NCBI GenBank assembly: GCA_007570785.1
Contig: ML661900.1
Location: 8,152,854-8,216,853, forward strand
Source: Antilocapra americana
Taxonomy: Eukaryota > Chordata > Mammalia > Artiodactyla > Antilocapridae
Length of the DNA: 64,000 bases
Reading direction: 5' to 3'
The notes under the pieces are model-generated. The model was not told the DNA's origin and made no database searches. It worked only from the letters and a program-made list of their open reading frames with translations. The translations under genes were made by a program, and so were the position numbers. This document shows, piece by piece, positions 10,484 through 20,908 of the stretch; the first letter of the stretch is position 1; each line of letters opens with the position of its first letter.

Positions 10484-10597
10484 CTGGGTAATACAAGTCT
10501 GATCAGCTTGTTGAATGTATTGATGTTCATCCTCAAAGGGTCCTTTCCCATGGGCTTCCACATACTTAATGAATAGGAAGTGTGCATCCTGTACAAT
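10484..10597 (-). other. exon-like open segment (38 codons) in env remnant
   Basis: On the minus strand an AG-like site ('ggctgcag') precedes a 114-base, phase-0 open segment that ends at a consensus donor 'cag|gtaagt'. The upstream pyrimidine tract is poor. The reading frame also continues across both sites, from a stop near 10640 to about 10320. I therefore favour retroviral coding sequence over a host exon, but the perfect donor is noted. Confidence 0.25.
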
Positions 10598-10764
10598 CTG
10601 CAGCCATAGTGTTAATTTCCAAAAGACTGGGACTTGATCATCTAATTACTGCACTGCCAGGCCCCAGAATCACTGACAATGTAACAAACTTAGTGAGTAT
10701 TTTTCTAGAGTAAGGACCACAGCTCATGACTACCCAATGAACAGAAGTCCCTCTTTCATGCACT

Positions 10765-10912
10765 GAGGGTTCGATCCCTGGGTTGGAAAGATTCCCTGGA
10801 GGAGGAAATGGCAACCCACTCCAGTACTCTTGCTTGAAAAATTCCATGGATAAAGGAGCCTGGTGGGCTACAGTCCAGAGGATTGAAGAGTTGGACACCA
10901 CTGAGTATGAAT
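10765..10912 (+). mobile_element. Bov SINE, 5'-truncated
   Basis: Starts at the B-box-like 'gggttcgatccctgggttgg' and continues through 'ggcaacccactccagtactc' and 'ggtgggctacagtccagagg' to 'gagttggacaccactgag'. The A-box part of the tRNA-like head is missing. Confidence 0.88.
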
Positions 10913-11734
10913 GCATGCAAAATAACAAGTTACTTTTTAGTTCTGTTTCCCTGTATTCTAAATTCAGGGTAAATCATAAACATACAATTTCACCATCCAA
11001 TATTAGTTTCAGATACAATGTAGCTCAATAAAAAAGGAAAGTAAGATCAATCCTTTACATGATTCATTTGTCAATAAACCAAATGAGTAAGCACATATAT
11101 ATGTATATATATTTCTAATATTATGAATGTAACACATTTAAATACTTTTTCATTTCTTTAAGAATTTTCTAAACAGCTCCAGAGCTTTTAAATAAATATA
11201 CGTACTTTTGGTCTAGTTTTACCATTATCTCACTTAGAAATTATGCCAAGAATTGTTTTATTTCTTCCTTTGGAGAAGACATTAAGTATTTATACAGGTT
11301 TCTAAGCAACACCAGCTTTGAAACTGTAAGAGTGTTTGAATACAAAAGCAACCGATCCAAAGTTGTTATACTTTTGGTATTTAGTAACTGATGAAAAACA
11401 GAACCATGTTAGTCATCAATAACCCCACCCAGTTTGCAGAGTTAAAAATACAATCTCACATTTAACATCTCTCAAATTTGAGTTTTTACTGAGTGTATTT
11501 GGGTTGATTTCTCAATTAATACTGTCAAAAGACACTAATCTCTCATGTTAGCATATTATGAGGATTTCTATTGGGTAAATAATTAGCCAGCAAGCAGTTT
11601 TTAAAAACTGGACTTTAACTTAAAAGACAACAAGAAAAGGAAGAATTGTCTAATATTTCCAATAAATAACTTAATGCAAACTAAAACTTCCTGATGAAAA
11701 GAACCTTGTCTTACAATTTAAACTTCTTTAATCC
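10913..11734. other. AT-rich, nothing recognised
   Basis: Contains a short TA-rich run (11093-11112) and no recognisable element or plausible coding region. Confidence 0.5.
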
Positions 11735-11800
11735 TGGTGTACTGCAATCCATGGGGTGACAAAGAGTTGGACACGACTGAGTGACTGAACTGAACTGAGT
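11735..11800 (+). mobile_element. Bov-A/BovB 3' tail fragment
   Basis: 'tggggtgacaaagagttgga' followed by 'gactgaactgaactga', the 3' terminus shared by BovB and derived SINEs. The tandem GAACT ending favours BovB. Confidence 0.8.
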
Positions 11801-13579
11801 AAACACTTTGGATCTCAGAATCTCAAGTTAAAGAGTATGTATGTGTGTATAATACTAGCATATTCAAATGAATCCTGAGCAAGTACCCCTTTCCCCAAAG
11901 AAATATATTAACTTTTCTCTATAAAAGAGAGAGCAGAATAAAAATAAAGACAAAAAGGCTGGAGAAACAACGAAGGAGGCAGATTTAGAAGATGAGAAGG
12001 CTGAGAAACTTGTTAAGAGGATCATATTACATATTACTTGCTCTCTTGGTCTCAAGAGAGCAAGCTTTAGACCACTTCAATATCAGAAGCTTCCTAGTCC
12101 ATGTTAATCCAGTAATAAAAATACGAAACTACTCACATGGAAGCCATGGAACTTTATTTTTAAACAATAAATCTTCTTGTCTTGAATATACATTCCCATT
12201 ATTGATATGTGTTGGTGTCTATGAGACAGTTGCATAAATTAGCTGTCATTCCCATTATTGACCTATGTTGGCGTCTATGAAACACACAATTTCATGAATT
12301 AGCCATCCCAGGTGATTGTTAATTAGCTATTTATTTACTGATAGATGCAAATAGTTAAGGAAGTGTGAGAAGGACGACATGTGGACTTAGTATAAGCAAG
12401 AGTGATAATAAAATGGGAGAATGTGATTTCATTTTCTAATAACTTGACAAATAATTTTCAGACACGTTACTGTTATATGAAGTCATAACCATTTAGGGTG
12501 TGACAAGACAGAAGTGTTTTATAAAGACTGTCATCTATCCTTTCCTGAATCTTGTTTTCCTTGACCCAATATAGTAATGGGTCATTTGAATCTTTAAATT
12601 AGATATTGGATGCCTAAAGAAACTTTCTTTTTATATGGGAAATAGAAGAAAAGTTAGCAAAGTTATTTGTTGACTATAGAAAAAAACTCCTGTAGGAATT
12701 GGTCACATCTGTTTTATTGTTTGCAGCTGAGACATTCAACAAAAAATAAGTTGGCTGGTAATAAAAGTATAATAATTGTTAATGTAAAACAGACAGATGT
12801 TTTTCTCATTACATAGCATCACACAGACGTATTCTGGTAAGAGTTGAAACTTTTAACAAAATTAAGCTGGTTATAGTCCTCAGAATTTGAATGTGTTACT
12901 TTGAAATCAATTCTGTGATAACTCACACGAATACTTTTTCTCTCCTAAAATGTGTATGTTAAATGATTTTTTGTTGTTATTTTTGCATTTTACTTTCAAG
13001 GACACATGCAACTAACTGTAGTTAATGACATTTGGGGTAAAATACTTCTGATAAAATAATTACTAATGTACTATTCAGTTTGTAAGACCCCTTCTACACT
13101 GCAAAATATTTATAATGCTTCTTTGTTTTATGGGTTTTTAAAATACTTCCTCTAACATTCAAATTTTCACCTTTTATGGAATGATTATTTGAGTTATGTT
13201 CTTAGGTGTCTTCTGGGCTCTACCATATATGCAAAACCAAAGAAAACATTTTCACTTCATTGATTCCTTCACATTTTACATGGAAAGAAAAAGTGTCCCA
13301 AGTACATCTTGAAGAACTTACTTGGTATTCTGGGACGTTCTTTATTAGTATTCCAGAGGATGACCTATGCCTGCGAGGTCATGTTGGCTGCTTTGGCAAA
13401 TTAATTGAAAAAGGTCCTATACTTGACAGGAAGCACTGTGTTATTATTAAGCAATAACATCATGGCTGGGCTAAAAGAAAACATTACCAGATTATACACG
13501 CATCATAATATTCCCATCACACAAGAAGGAAATGGTCAGAAAAACTTGAAATATCTTATTCGAAAATACAAAAATGAAA
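11801..13579. other. mostly unassigned, one tandem duplication
   Basis: No element recognised except the two-copy 56-bp duplication at 12191-12305. Open frames at 11992-12237 and 13206-13457 (83 codons, starting next to 'ttcttag') resemble nothing I know. The last 100 bases may belong to the 5' part of the hAT fossil that follows. Confidence 0.35.
12191..12305. repeat. two-copy 56-bp tandem duplication
   Basis: Unit 1 from 12191 and unit 2 from 12247 both begin 'cattcccattattga' and share 'tatgttggtgtctatga'-like and 'tgaattagc'-like segments. The copies differ by several substitutions and small indels, so the duplication is not recent. Confidence 0.75.
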
Positions 13580-15098
13580 TGCAGCTGCCACCAAAGTAAG
13601 CTTCTGTGTGGCTAGTTTGTTAGCCAAAGAAGAAAAGCATTTCACAATGATGAGTAAATTAAAACTTGTCCAGAGAAAGGAAAACTTTTAACCAAGGAGT
13701 TAATGCCAGTTGTTGTTCATTCAAGGAAGTAATATGGTTGACGCATAAGCTTCTATTAACAGTTGTGTGAAAAACTACAAGCAAGAATATTTTCAAAAAA
13801 GTTGTGAAATCATGAATTGGTAACTTGCAGTACAACCAGCTTAGATGATTTACCACTGATGGTGGTAAATATATGTGTGTGAGACCAAAAGAAACTTAGT
13901 AGCACAGATTTACAAAGCTTGTAAGATATTAAGGCACTGAAAACCTATGATTATTTATTGTATTATTAAATCAGCAAATACCTCATAGAATATATTTGAA
14001 TCTATCATGTTACTGAACCAGTAGCTTCAAGAGTAAAACTTCATTCACTCTGATAGACTTAATCATTGCCAATTCTACAAATTTTTATCAGAAATAAAAG
14101 ATGAACATTCTGATTTGCCCGACCATATAACAGTTAAATAATTTAGCAGTGATAAAGCTTATTGTGATTTATTGAACTCCAGCCAAGATAGATTATTTTC
14201 TGAATGAGAACAACGTCTGTGACTTTCAACTGCTGTTACTGACACCAAATAGCTTTGAAAATTAGTTTTTGCTGCAGACTTGAAATGTTTGTAATGAATT
14301 CAATTCAAGAAAGAGGGCAAAACAAAACTTATATGCAAAACTTAAACTGCAGCCAAGCCATTTATACAACTAAGTTTCTGAATCACAAGTATGTATTTCC
14401 CATGTTACCAACAATTAAAATGAGAAGTGAGAACTCAACCCCACATACATTGGCAGCAGGTGTATTTTCTGAGTCTAAACTACAGTTTCTGAAACATTTT
14501 TCGTACTTCAATGCAGTGCAAAAATGATATCTATATTTCAAAGTCTAATCAACTGTACATTTGAGGAGCTTCCACCTAATCTTCAGTTGGCAATGATTAA
14601 TGTAATATAATGACATGCTAAAAGTAAATTTTAAGGGAATAATGTATTAAAATTCTATAAATGCCTCAGGAAAAATAGATATGCCCCCAAATCATCGTAT
14701 GCACCTAGATTAACATCAGTGTTTGGCAGAACCTATCTGTGTGAAGACATTTCATTTTCAAGAATGAAATATGTAAAATCTCATTCAAGATTAGCATTTA
14801 CAGGTGGAAATTTACAACTGATTTGATAGGAATGCTGACTTTGAACCCTAAATAAGAAAAACATTATTTCCTTCTTTTCCCCAAAATTCTTTTCTTTAGA
14901 TCTCTATGTTCTCCACTGCCACTGGGGTTGTTATTACTAGTAGCATTATTTTAGACTGAATTCTGTCAACAAAAAGTGTGGAAATGTTTTCTGTTTTGTT
15001 GTATAATACCTACATAATATCCCTGACTTTACCTCAAGGCCTGCAAAGCCTAAAACATTTGCTTCCAACCTATTACAGAAAAAGTTTGCCAATTTCTG
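13580..15098 (+). pseudogene. fossil hAT (Charlie-like) transposase and 3' terminus
   Basis: Fragments in three different frames line up with hAT transposases of the Charlie/GTF2IRD2 C-terminal type: LLAKEEKHFT-like near 13620, TTDGGKYMC (13852-13878), HCQFYKFLSEIKDEHSDLPD (about 14067-14126), VFAADL near 14270, then the C-terminal dimerisation signature VFGRTYLCEDISFSRMKYVK (about 14719-14778). Downstream, 15032-15098 reads 'aggcctgcaaagcctaaaac' ... 'acagaaaaagtttgccaatt', like the inverted terminus of Charlie-type elements. That makes this a true transposon relic rather than a processed copy of a domesticated gene. No 5' terminus was found. Frameshifts and stops are numerous, so it is inactive. 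Confidence 0.75.
15032..15098. repeat. 3' terminal sequence of hAT element
   Basis: Ends in 'cagaaaaagtttgcc' plus a degraded 'gacccctg'-like terminus. The matching 5' terminus was not seen upstream, so the element is 5'-truncated or too diverged. Confidence 0.6.
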
Positions 15099-16189
15099 CT
15101 CTAATATGCCTGCTTTCACTTAACAGGCTTTTCAATAAATATTTCCATATGACATCTTCATTTATATTTTATAAAAAAGATAAAGATTAAAGGGAAAAGA
15201 AAACTCATTGTTTTTAAAGCATGAAATATTTATACCGACATGGATTACTTAAAACCAAAACAAAACAAATACAAGTCTAATATACAGAGAAAAGCTCCAA
15301 TTTACTATTTTCTCATGCCATGTAATGCAAAAAAAAAAGAAAAAAAACAAATGCTCAGTTCAAACCAAAAAAACTAAAATCACATTTTTTGAGATGTAGT
15401 TCATGAGTCTGCTTTATTTTTATTTCATAAGAGCAACTGGTTAAATAGTCATAAAAAGTCCTTAGAACTATATGTAATTTTTAATGTTTAATATACTTTA
15501 ACATTAACACTAATTTTGCTAAAATTACCTTGAGTTTATTGGTAATTTATGATTTTCATATATGTTAGGATAACACATCTAGTAAACTGATTTTAACGTG
15601 GCAAGCAATAAGTACATCATTTCAAAACAGTGTTTCAAAAAAAATTCATGAATTATCCACAATTAAAGGAGACCATTAAAATAATTTTTAAAACATTGCT
15701 TCCTATAATTTATATGTTGGTACCCATTAACAAGCTCTCTACTAGGGGCAGGAGGGGTAGAAGTTTTTCATTTAAATATCATCCTCTCCTCTCTAAATTT
15801 CTTCAAAGCAAGAACTCTGAATATAACAACAGCATGAGCAATAACCATAAAATCCAACCATATTTACTAATATTTTACGCCTGACAAGTACCATGAGAAG
15901 TTATCTGTATGTACAAATTCATCTGAGACAGAATGTTACCAATCTTTATTAAACACCACCATTAACAGGAAATTCATTAATTTACAAAGGAGCTTTTCAA
16001 ATTTTGTATGGGTAGAGAAGCTAGAAGTGATTTCTTATATAAACAAATACCAAATCTATCTTTAATTCCAGAAAAAAATCTCTTTTAGACTTTTCTTAGT
16101 TAAACAGGCTTACTGATCAAATTTGTTTCCACCATAGTCAGCAATTAACTCAAGATGCATCATAAAACTAACTGCTAGGAGATAAAACA
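15099..16189. other. AT-rich, nothing recognised
   Basis: A-rich runs (for example 15330-15350) and short open frames without family resemblance (15630-15884). No element could be assigned. Confidence 0.45.
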
Positions 16190-17450
16190 GTAGAATACCA
16201 GACAGTTGCAAAAGTCACTTAAGACACAAAAAGCAAAAAACAAAAAATAAAACATGTATAAATTGGACTTCTTAAAAATTAAAAATTTCTTCTCCTTAAA
16301 GGACACAAATAGGTAAATAAAAAGGCAAGCCAAAACACGGAAGAACATAACATGGAAGAACATCTGACAAAGGACTTATATCCAGAATATGTAAAAACAA
16401 CTCCTGTAACTTAAAAAGAAAGCAAACAACCCAATACAAATGAGCAAAAGGTTTGAAAATAGTTCCTAAAGTGTCTGCCTACAATGCGGGAGAACCGGGT
16501 TCAAACCCTGGGTTGGGAAGATCTCCTGGAGAAGGCAATGGCAACCCACTCCAGTACTCTTGCCTGGAAAATCCCATGGACGGAGGCTCCTCTGTCCATG
16601 GGGTCACAAAGAGTCGGACACGACTGAGCGATTTCACTTTCACAAAACAAAATACAGCAATGGTCAATAAGCACAAGAAAGCCCATTAGGAATATGCAAG
16701 TTAAAACTACAATGAGATAAACTATACACAAATTACAATGGCTAAAATTTTAAGACTTACATCACCAAGTACTAGTAGAGATGTAGACAACTATAATGCT
16801 AATGCATTGGTGGAAGGAAAGTAAAATGGCACAACCCCTTTGGAAAATAAAATGGTCTGGCAGTTTCTTACAAAGTTTAATATTCCATCTGATCTAGATA
16901 TTCTATTCCTAAGTGTTTAGTCACGAGAAATGAAACATGTATCTGCAGGTAAGACTTGAACTTGGATGTTCATAGCAATCTTATTCCTTACAAAATCTGA
17001 GAACAGTTTAGAGAATCCGTCAAGGTGAATGAATTTTTTTAAAAAAAACTATACATTCAGACAATGACCAGTCCTCAGCAACGCAAAGGAATAAACTACT
17101 TACACACGCAACAACAAGGATGAAAATATTATACAGGACAAAAGAAGCCCAGACACTTGGCTACATATTTTATGATTCCATTTAAATAAAACTCTAAAAA
17201 GTCTAATTGGTTCTATAGTAATATAAAACAGAGCAGTGATTGTCAGTGGCAAGAGAGAATGAAGAAGAAAGGAACACTGGGATGGGGTGGGGGGTGGTCT
17301 GGCAAGTATTACTTGGCAGTCCAGGGAAGTATTAATATGAAATTTTTGGCATGAGGAAAATATGTGTGGCCCACGTGATGGTACTTACATGGGCTTACAT
17401 AACTCACATATGTAAGGCAACTGAACAGATACTTTGAAATCACCCTTATA
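16190..17450 (+). mobile_element. old L1 ORF2 3' end and 3'UTR
   Basis: Sense L1 landmarks in order: 'aaaatttcttctccttaaag', 'gacaaaggacttatatccag', (SINE insertion), 'caatggtcaataagcacaag', 'actacaatgagataaactat', 'gcattggtggaaggaaagta', 'cagagcagtgattgtcagtg'. Many stops and indels. Part of the 3'UTR is still recognisable up to about 17450. Confidence 0.75.
16459..16650 (+). mobile_element. Bov-tA SINE with palindromic alteration
   Basis: Inserted in the old L1. The body is normal ('gggttcaaaccctgggttgg', 'ggcaacccactccagtactc') and so is the tail ('ggtcacaaagagtcggacac'). The usual segment between 'ccatggacagagg' and 'gtccatgggg' is replaced so that 16576-16602 becomes a near-perfect palindrome. 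Confidence 0.88.
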
Positions 17451-17700
17451 AAACATCTTACAAGACTTTCAGATCTTTTAAGAGCAGAAGATATTTCATT
17501 TTGATATGCTTACATCTTAATGTGCTTGGTACATATTCGCTGAGAAATTTCTTCAAACAAATTTCAAACAAGATGTTTAAACTCCCTTGTTAATTTTTGT
17601 TTCATTTCACTTTTCCATTAAAGATTTACTTAAAAATATTACTAAATAAAATATGATCTTTTAGATCACCGGAAGTTATCTTTTCTCTCAGCTACTACTG

Positions 17701-17773
17701 AGAGAAAAAGTTCATTTGGGTTTTCCGTAACAGAATATAGGAAACCTGAACAAACTTCGTGGCCAACCCAATG
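17701..17773. mobile_element. mariner MITE, one end missing
   Basis: 'aaaaagttcatttgggtttt' pairs with 'aacctgaacaaacttcgtgg', and the right end 'ggccaacccaat' matches the terminal sequence of ruminant mariner elements. The left terminal dozen bases ('attgggttggcc') are absent. Confidence 0.7.
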
Positions 17774-18088
17774 CATTCAACCAGTGAACAAGTCTTTGGT
17801 GATTCTACTTTATTAGCATATTTTCATCTACATTCCTTTCTTCTTTTCAATTTCTACTTACATCTCTAGTTTAGGAGGCACTTACATTTCTTTTGTATTA
17901 ATGCAATGACCAACCTGTTTCTAAACGCCTTCAGTAAAGTCCTCCACACTACCATCTGACTGATCTTTTAAAAGTACGAATCTGGTGATGAAAATTCTAA
18001 AATTAACATCACTAACAGTCTACCAATGTCTATAGGAGAAGTACAAATTCAAGAACAACTTCAAGAACATCTAGAACGTCTACAATAA

Positions 18089-18230
18089 CTTCTAATACGC
18101 TAAGTCACTTCAGTAGTATCTGACTCTGTGATCCTAGGGACCATAGTCTTCCAGGTTCCTCTGTCCAGGGGATTCTCTAGGCAAGAACACTGGAATGTGT
18201 TGCCATTTCCTTCTCCACAGCTTCTAATAC
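18089..18230. repeat. 10-bp target-site duplication around SINE
   Basis: 'cttctaatac' occurs at 18089-18098 and 18221-18230, immediately flanking the SINE fragment at 18099-18220. The feature spans both copies. Confidence 0.8.
18099..18220 (-). mobile_element. Bov-tA2-like SINE, 5'-truncated
   Basis: Reverse complement: 'gctaagtcacttcagtagta', 'tctgactctgtgatccta', 'ggaatgtgttgccatttcct', ending at 'tctccacag'. It lacks the tRNA-like head. Exact 10-bp target duplications show that it inserted in this truncated form. Confidence 0.85.
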
Positions 18231-18475
18231 CTACCCATTATTTCTTCCTGGCCAGACCTAAATTATAGCTGTAATTTTCTACTTACAAGTCTCTCAAATC
18301 TTCTCATATCCCATTTTTATGCCTTGGTTTCTGCTGCCTATATTCATGATTCATGATGAAATTCTTATCAGAAGTTCTGCTTGACTGTTAATTTCTTCTT
18401 GTCTATTTCTTCTGTCTTGCTTCTAGCAAACTAACTTTCTTTTTAGTACTATATGCTTATTGAGACCAAGAATCC

Positions 18476-18592
18476 TATTTTCTTTATTTTTTTTTCATTT
18501 ATTTTTTTATTATTTTTTTGACAGCTAGTTACATTTATTTATTTTTTTTATTGTTTTTGCCATACATTGTCATGATTATTTTCTTTATTTTT
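18476..18592. repeat. 16-bp target-site duplication around tiny L1
   Basis: 'tattttctttattttt' at 18476-18491 and 18577-18592 flanks the 85-bp insertion. T-richness lowers specificity slightly, but the internal 'ctttat' is matched exactly. Confidence 0.75.
18492..18576 (-). mobile_element. extremely 5'-truncated L1 insertion
   Basis: A long T-rich tail, then only about 30 bases of L1 3' terminus ('ttgccatacattgtcatgat') before the right target duplication. The 'gtcatgat' variant is the same as in the rearranged L1 at 2977, so both come from one subfamily. Confidence 0.8.
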
Positions 18593-19444
18593 GTATGTAC
18601 AGTACACCTAGCATAATGCTTAAGACATAATAAGTATGGAAAAATGTTCCTTTAAAATCTTGATGGAAAGGAAAACTTGCCCATGACAATGTAAATTTTC
18701 AAAACTGATTCAAAATTTAATTAACCGAAGAAATTTAAAAATCTGTCAAAACTATATTCAAATAAACTTTGAGTGCAAATTGTTTGTGCAGTCTTTCAAA
18801 CTTAAAATGAAGAGACAATTATTAAGCTATAATAATTATTCCAGCCTGAAGAAAAAAAAATACCTTTAAATTCATTTTATTAGCTAGCATATCTCTGATA
18901 TCTCAAATGGAAAAGGAAGCTATACACAAAGGATAATACACAAAAAATGAAACACAATTTACTAATGTTAATATTTCAAAAATCACAAATAAAGGACTGG
19001 TAAATTAGGCCAGCAATGTATTGAAAAACTGATATACTATGGTCAAATAGAATTTAATCCAAAATACAAATGTGGATTAATATTGGGTTGTACATAAATA
19101 TAACACATATGTCAAATGAGTAGGGGATGACAGGAAATCATGAACAAATTAGAAAAAAATAGATTAATAGGATTAGAAAAAAATACCTATCCTAAACCAT
19201 GAGCAAGTATGATAAATAAAATTAAAATATTTGGGGCATCTGCATTAAAAACTAAAAGTAGTAAAAAGGCAGAAATAGAAATAAAAGGTATAAAGTTACC
19301 ACTATAAAACACAGAAAAATTTATGATTGCCTATCAGTTTTTTGACTATCTATGAATAAACTAAATACAACTATGCTTAATATAGTTGTTGAATAAAATA
19401 GGCAAAATAAAATAGTATAGAAAATTAAGAATTTTCTTATACGT

Positions 19445-19882
19445 GATAGATTGAATTATAGCGTCCCTCAGTACCCATACTGTAATCTCTAGAACTACAA
19501 ATGTCCCTCTAAACTTGCATATGTTGTTAAAGATCTTGAGATGAGCTGAGTATCCTATATTACCTAGATGGTCCTCAAATATAATCAAAGGGTTCTCATA
19601 AGAAAGAGATAATGTCAAAGGAGGATGAAGATGTGATGACAGAAGCAAGATGTTGGCTTGATTCAAGGAGGAAAGCACACAACCTCCAGAAATTAGAAAA
19701 GGGAAGGAAAGGGATTCTCCTCTACAGCCTCCACAGGAACCAATCCTGTCAATTCTTTGACCTAGCCCAGTGAAATTTACTTTCGACTTCTGGCCTCCAG
19801 AACTGTAAGAGAATAAATAAATCTGTGTTAAGACACAAAATTTGTGGTAATTGTTCTAGTGACCACAGAAAACCAATACTGC
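19445..19882 (+). mobile_element. MaLR-type solo LTR
   Basis: 'gatcttgagatgagctgagt', 'tctggcctccagaactgtaa', 'gagaataaataaatctgtgt' and 'aaatttgtggtaattgttct' are typical of MLT1/MST-like ERVL-MaLR LTRs. No internal region or second LTR is adjacent. It is nested in the old L1. Confidence 0.75.
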
Positions 19883-20792
19883 ATAGAACTAAAATAATCA
19901 CTTAAATACATACATGAAAAAAAATTTGAAAAAACAACTAGGAATGACCTTAAATAAACATCTAGGAATGACTTTAAATGAAATGCACTGGACATCTTTA
20001 CAGAAAGAAAAACTTTGCTAAGACAGAAAAGAACACTGATCTGACCTCATATATGTAATTCTAGATATTGTAAGAACACCTTATATAAATATAGTAATTT
20101 TAATAAACTTTCACTAAAATAAAAAACAAGAATGGTATATTTGACAAGGCTACTTGGTTCTAAGTTCATGAGAAAAATAATCATAATAAAAACCAGGATA
20201 GTTTTAAAAATAAGAGATAACAAAATCAGATAATTATTACTTTAGTAGATAATTCAAAATAAAGGAATGTTATAAATCAATAATATATAAAACAAGAATT
20301 AATTTAACAATGGACTAGAACAGAAAACCTTTTTCCCAAAACCCTGGAATATATAAAAATTTAGCATCAAACTAGAAAATACCATTACTCCAAAATGATA
20401 TCGCTGGTACAACTAAAGAAAATACAGTGAGAACTTTTCCTCTAAAATACTTTAAAATAAATTTGATTTTAAGAGTATGAACAGTCAAAATTTAGATTAA
20501 ACCATAAGTGAGTATATATACAACCTCAGTAGGAGAAAAGTTATTTAAGCACAAACATGAAGGATAAAGGGAAGGTTGATAGAGATGACCATATAACAAC
20601 AATATGATAATTATTTTATACACTTTAGGGGTAGAGCACAGAAGGAAAGAGATGGGCCAAGATTTTAAGAGCACACAGTTACAGGGAATTGGAAAACACC
20701 ATGAGAAAAAGACAAGGCATAAATTAATACTAGGACCTTGAAATGATCTCAGTTTCCTGAAGTATAATTTAGCAGTGAATATTCAAATATCT

Positions 20793-20908
20793 TTGGAGAA
20801 GGAAATGGCAACCCACTCCAGTATTCTTGCCTGGAGAATCCCACGGACAGAGGAGCCTGGCGGGCCACGGTCCGTGGGGTCGCAGAGAGTCGAACACAGC
20901 TGAACACA
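20793..20908 (+). mobile_element. Bov-A SINE, 5'-truncated, CpG-rich
   Basis: Starts at 'ggagaaggaaatggcaaccc' and contains 'ggcgggccacggtccgtggg' and 'gtcgcagagagtcgaacaca'. Several CpGs are retained, which suggests a young copy. Confidence 0.88.

Larger units (their letters stand above)
9410..10640 (-). pseudogene. class I endogenous retrovirus env remnant
   Basis: Read on the minus strand, 9656-9682 encodes a CX6CC motif within the string GACEFANTSCCTWVN. It is preceded by a leucine-rich ALYFLLASQN stretch, as in the disulfide-loop region of gammaretrovirus-like transmembrane envelope proteins. Farther 3' (about 9560-9610) the string SWLRS-like 'AWLRSVPS' fits the region before the membrane anchor. 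Upstream on this strand (10484-10640) is an open piece with IKYVEAHGKGPFEDEHQY, tentatively surface subunit. Stops and frameshifts break the gene throughout. No LTR, gag or pol was recognised. The Tigger element abuts its 3' side. Class and subunit assignment are inference. Confidence 0.65.

Noticed and set aside
10484..10640. possible host exon on the minus strand
   Set aside because: The frame continues past both splice-like sites and lies in the env remnant. Kept only as a low-confidence note.
19082..19100. 'tattgggttg' resembling a mariner terminus
   Set aside because: Only 10 bases match, without an inverted partner; the site is better explained as old L1 sequence.
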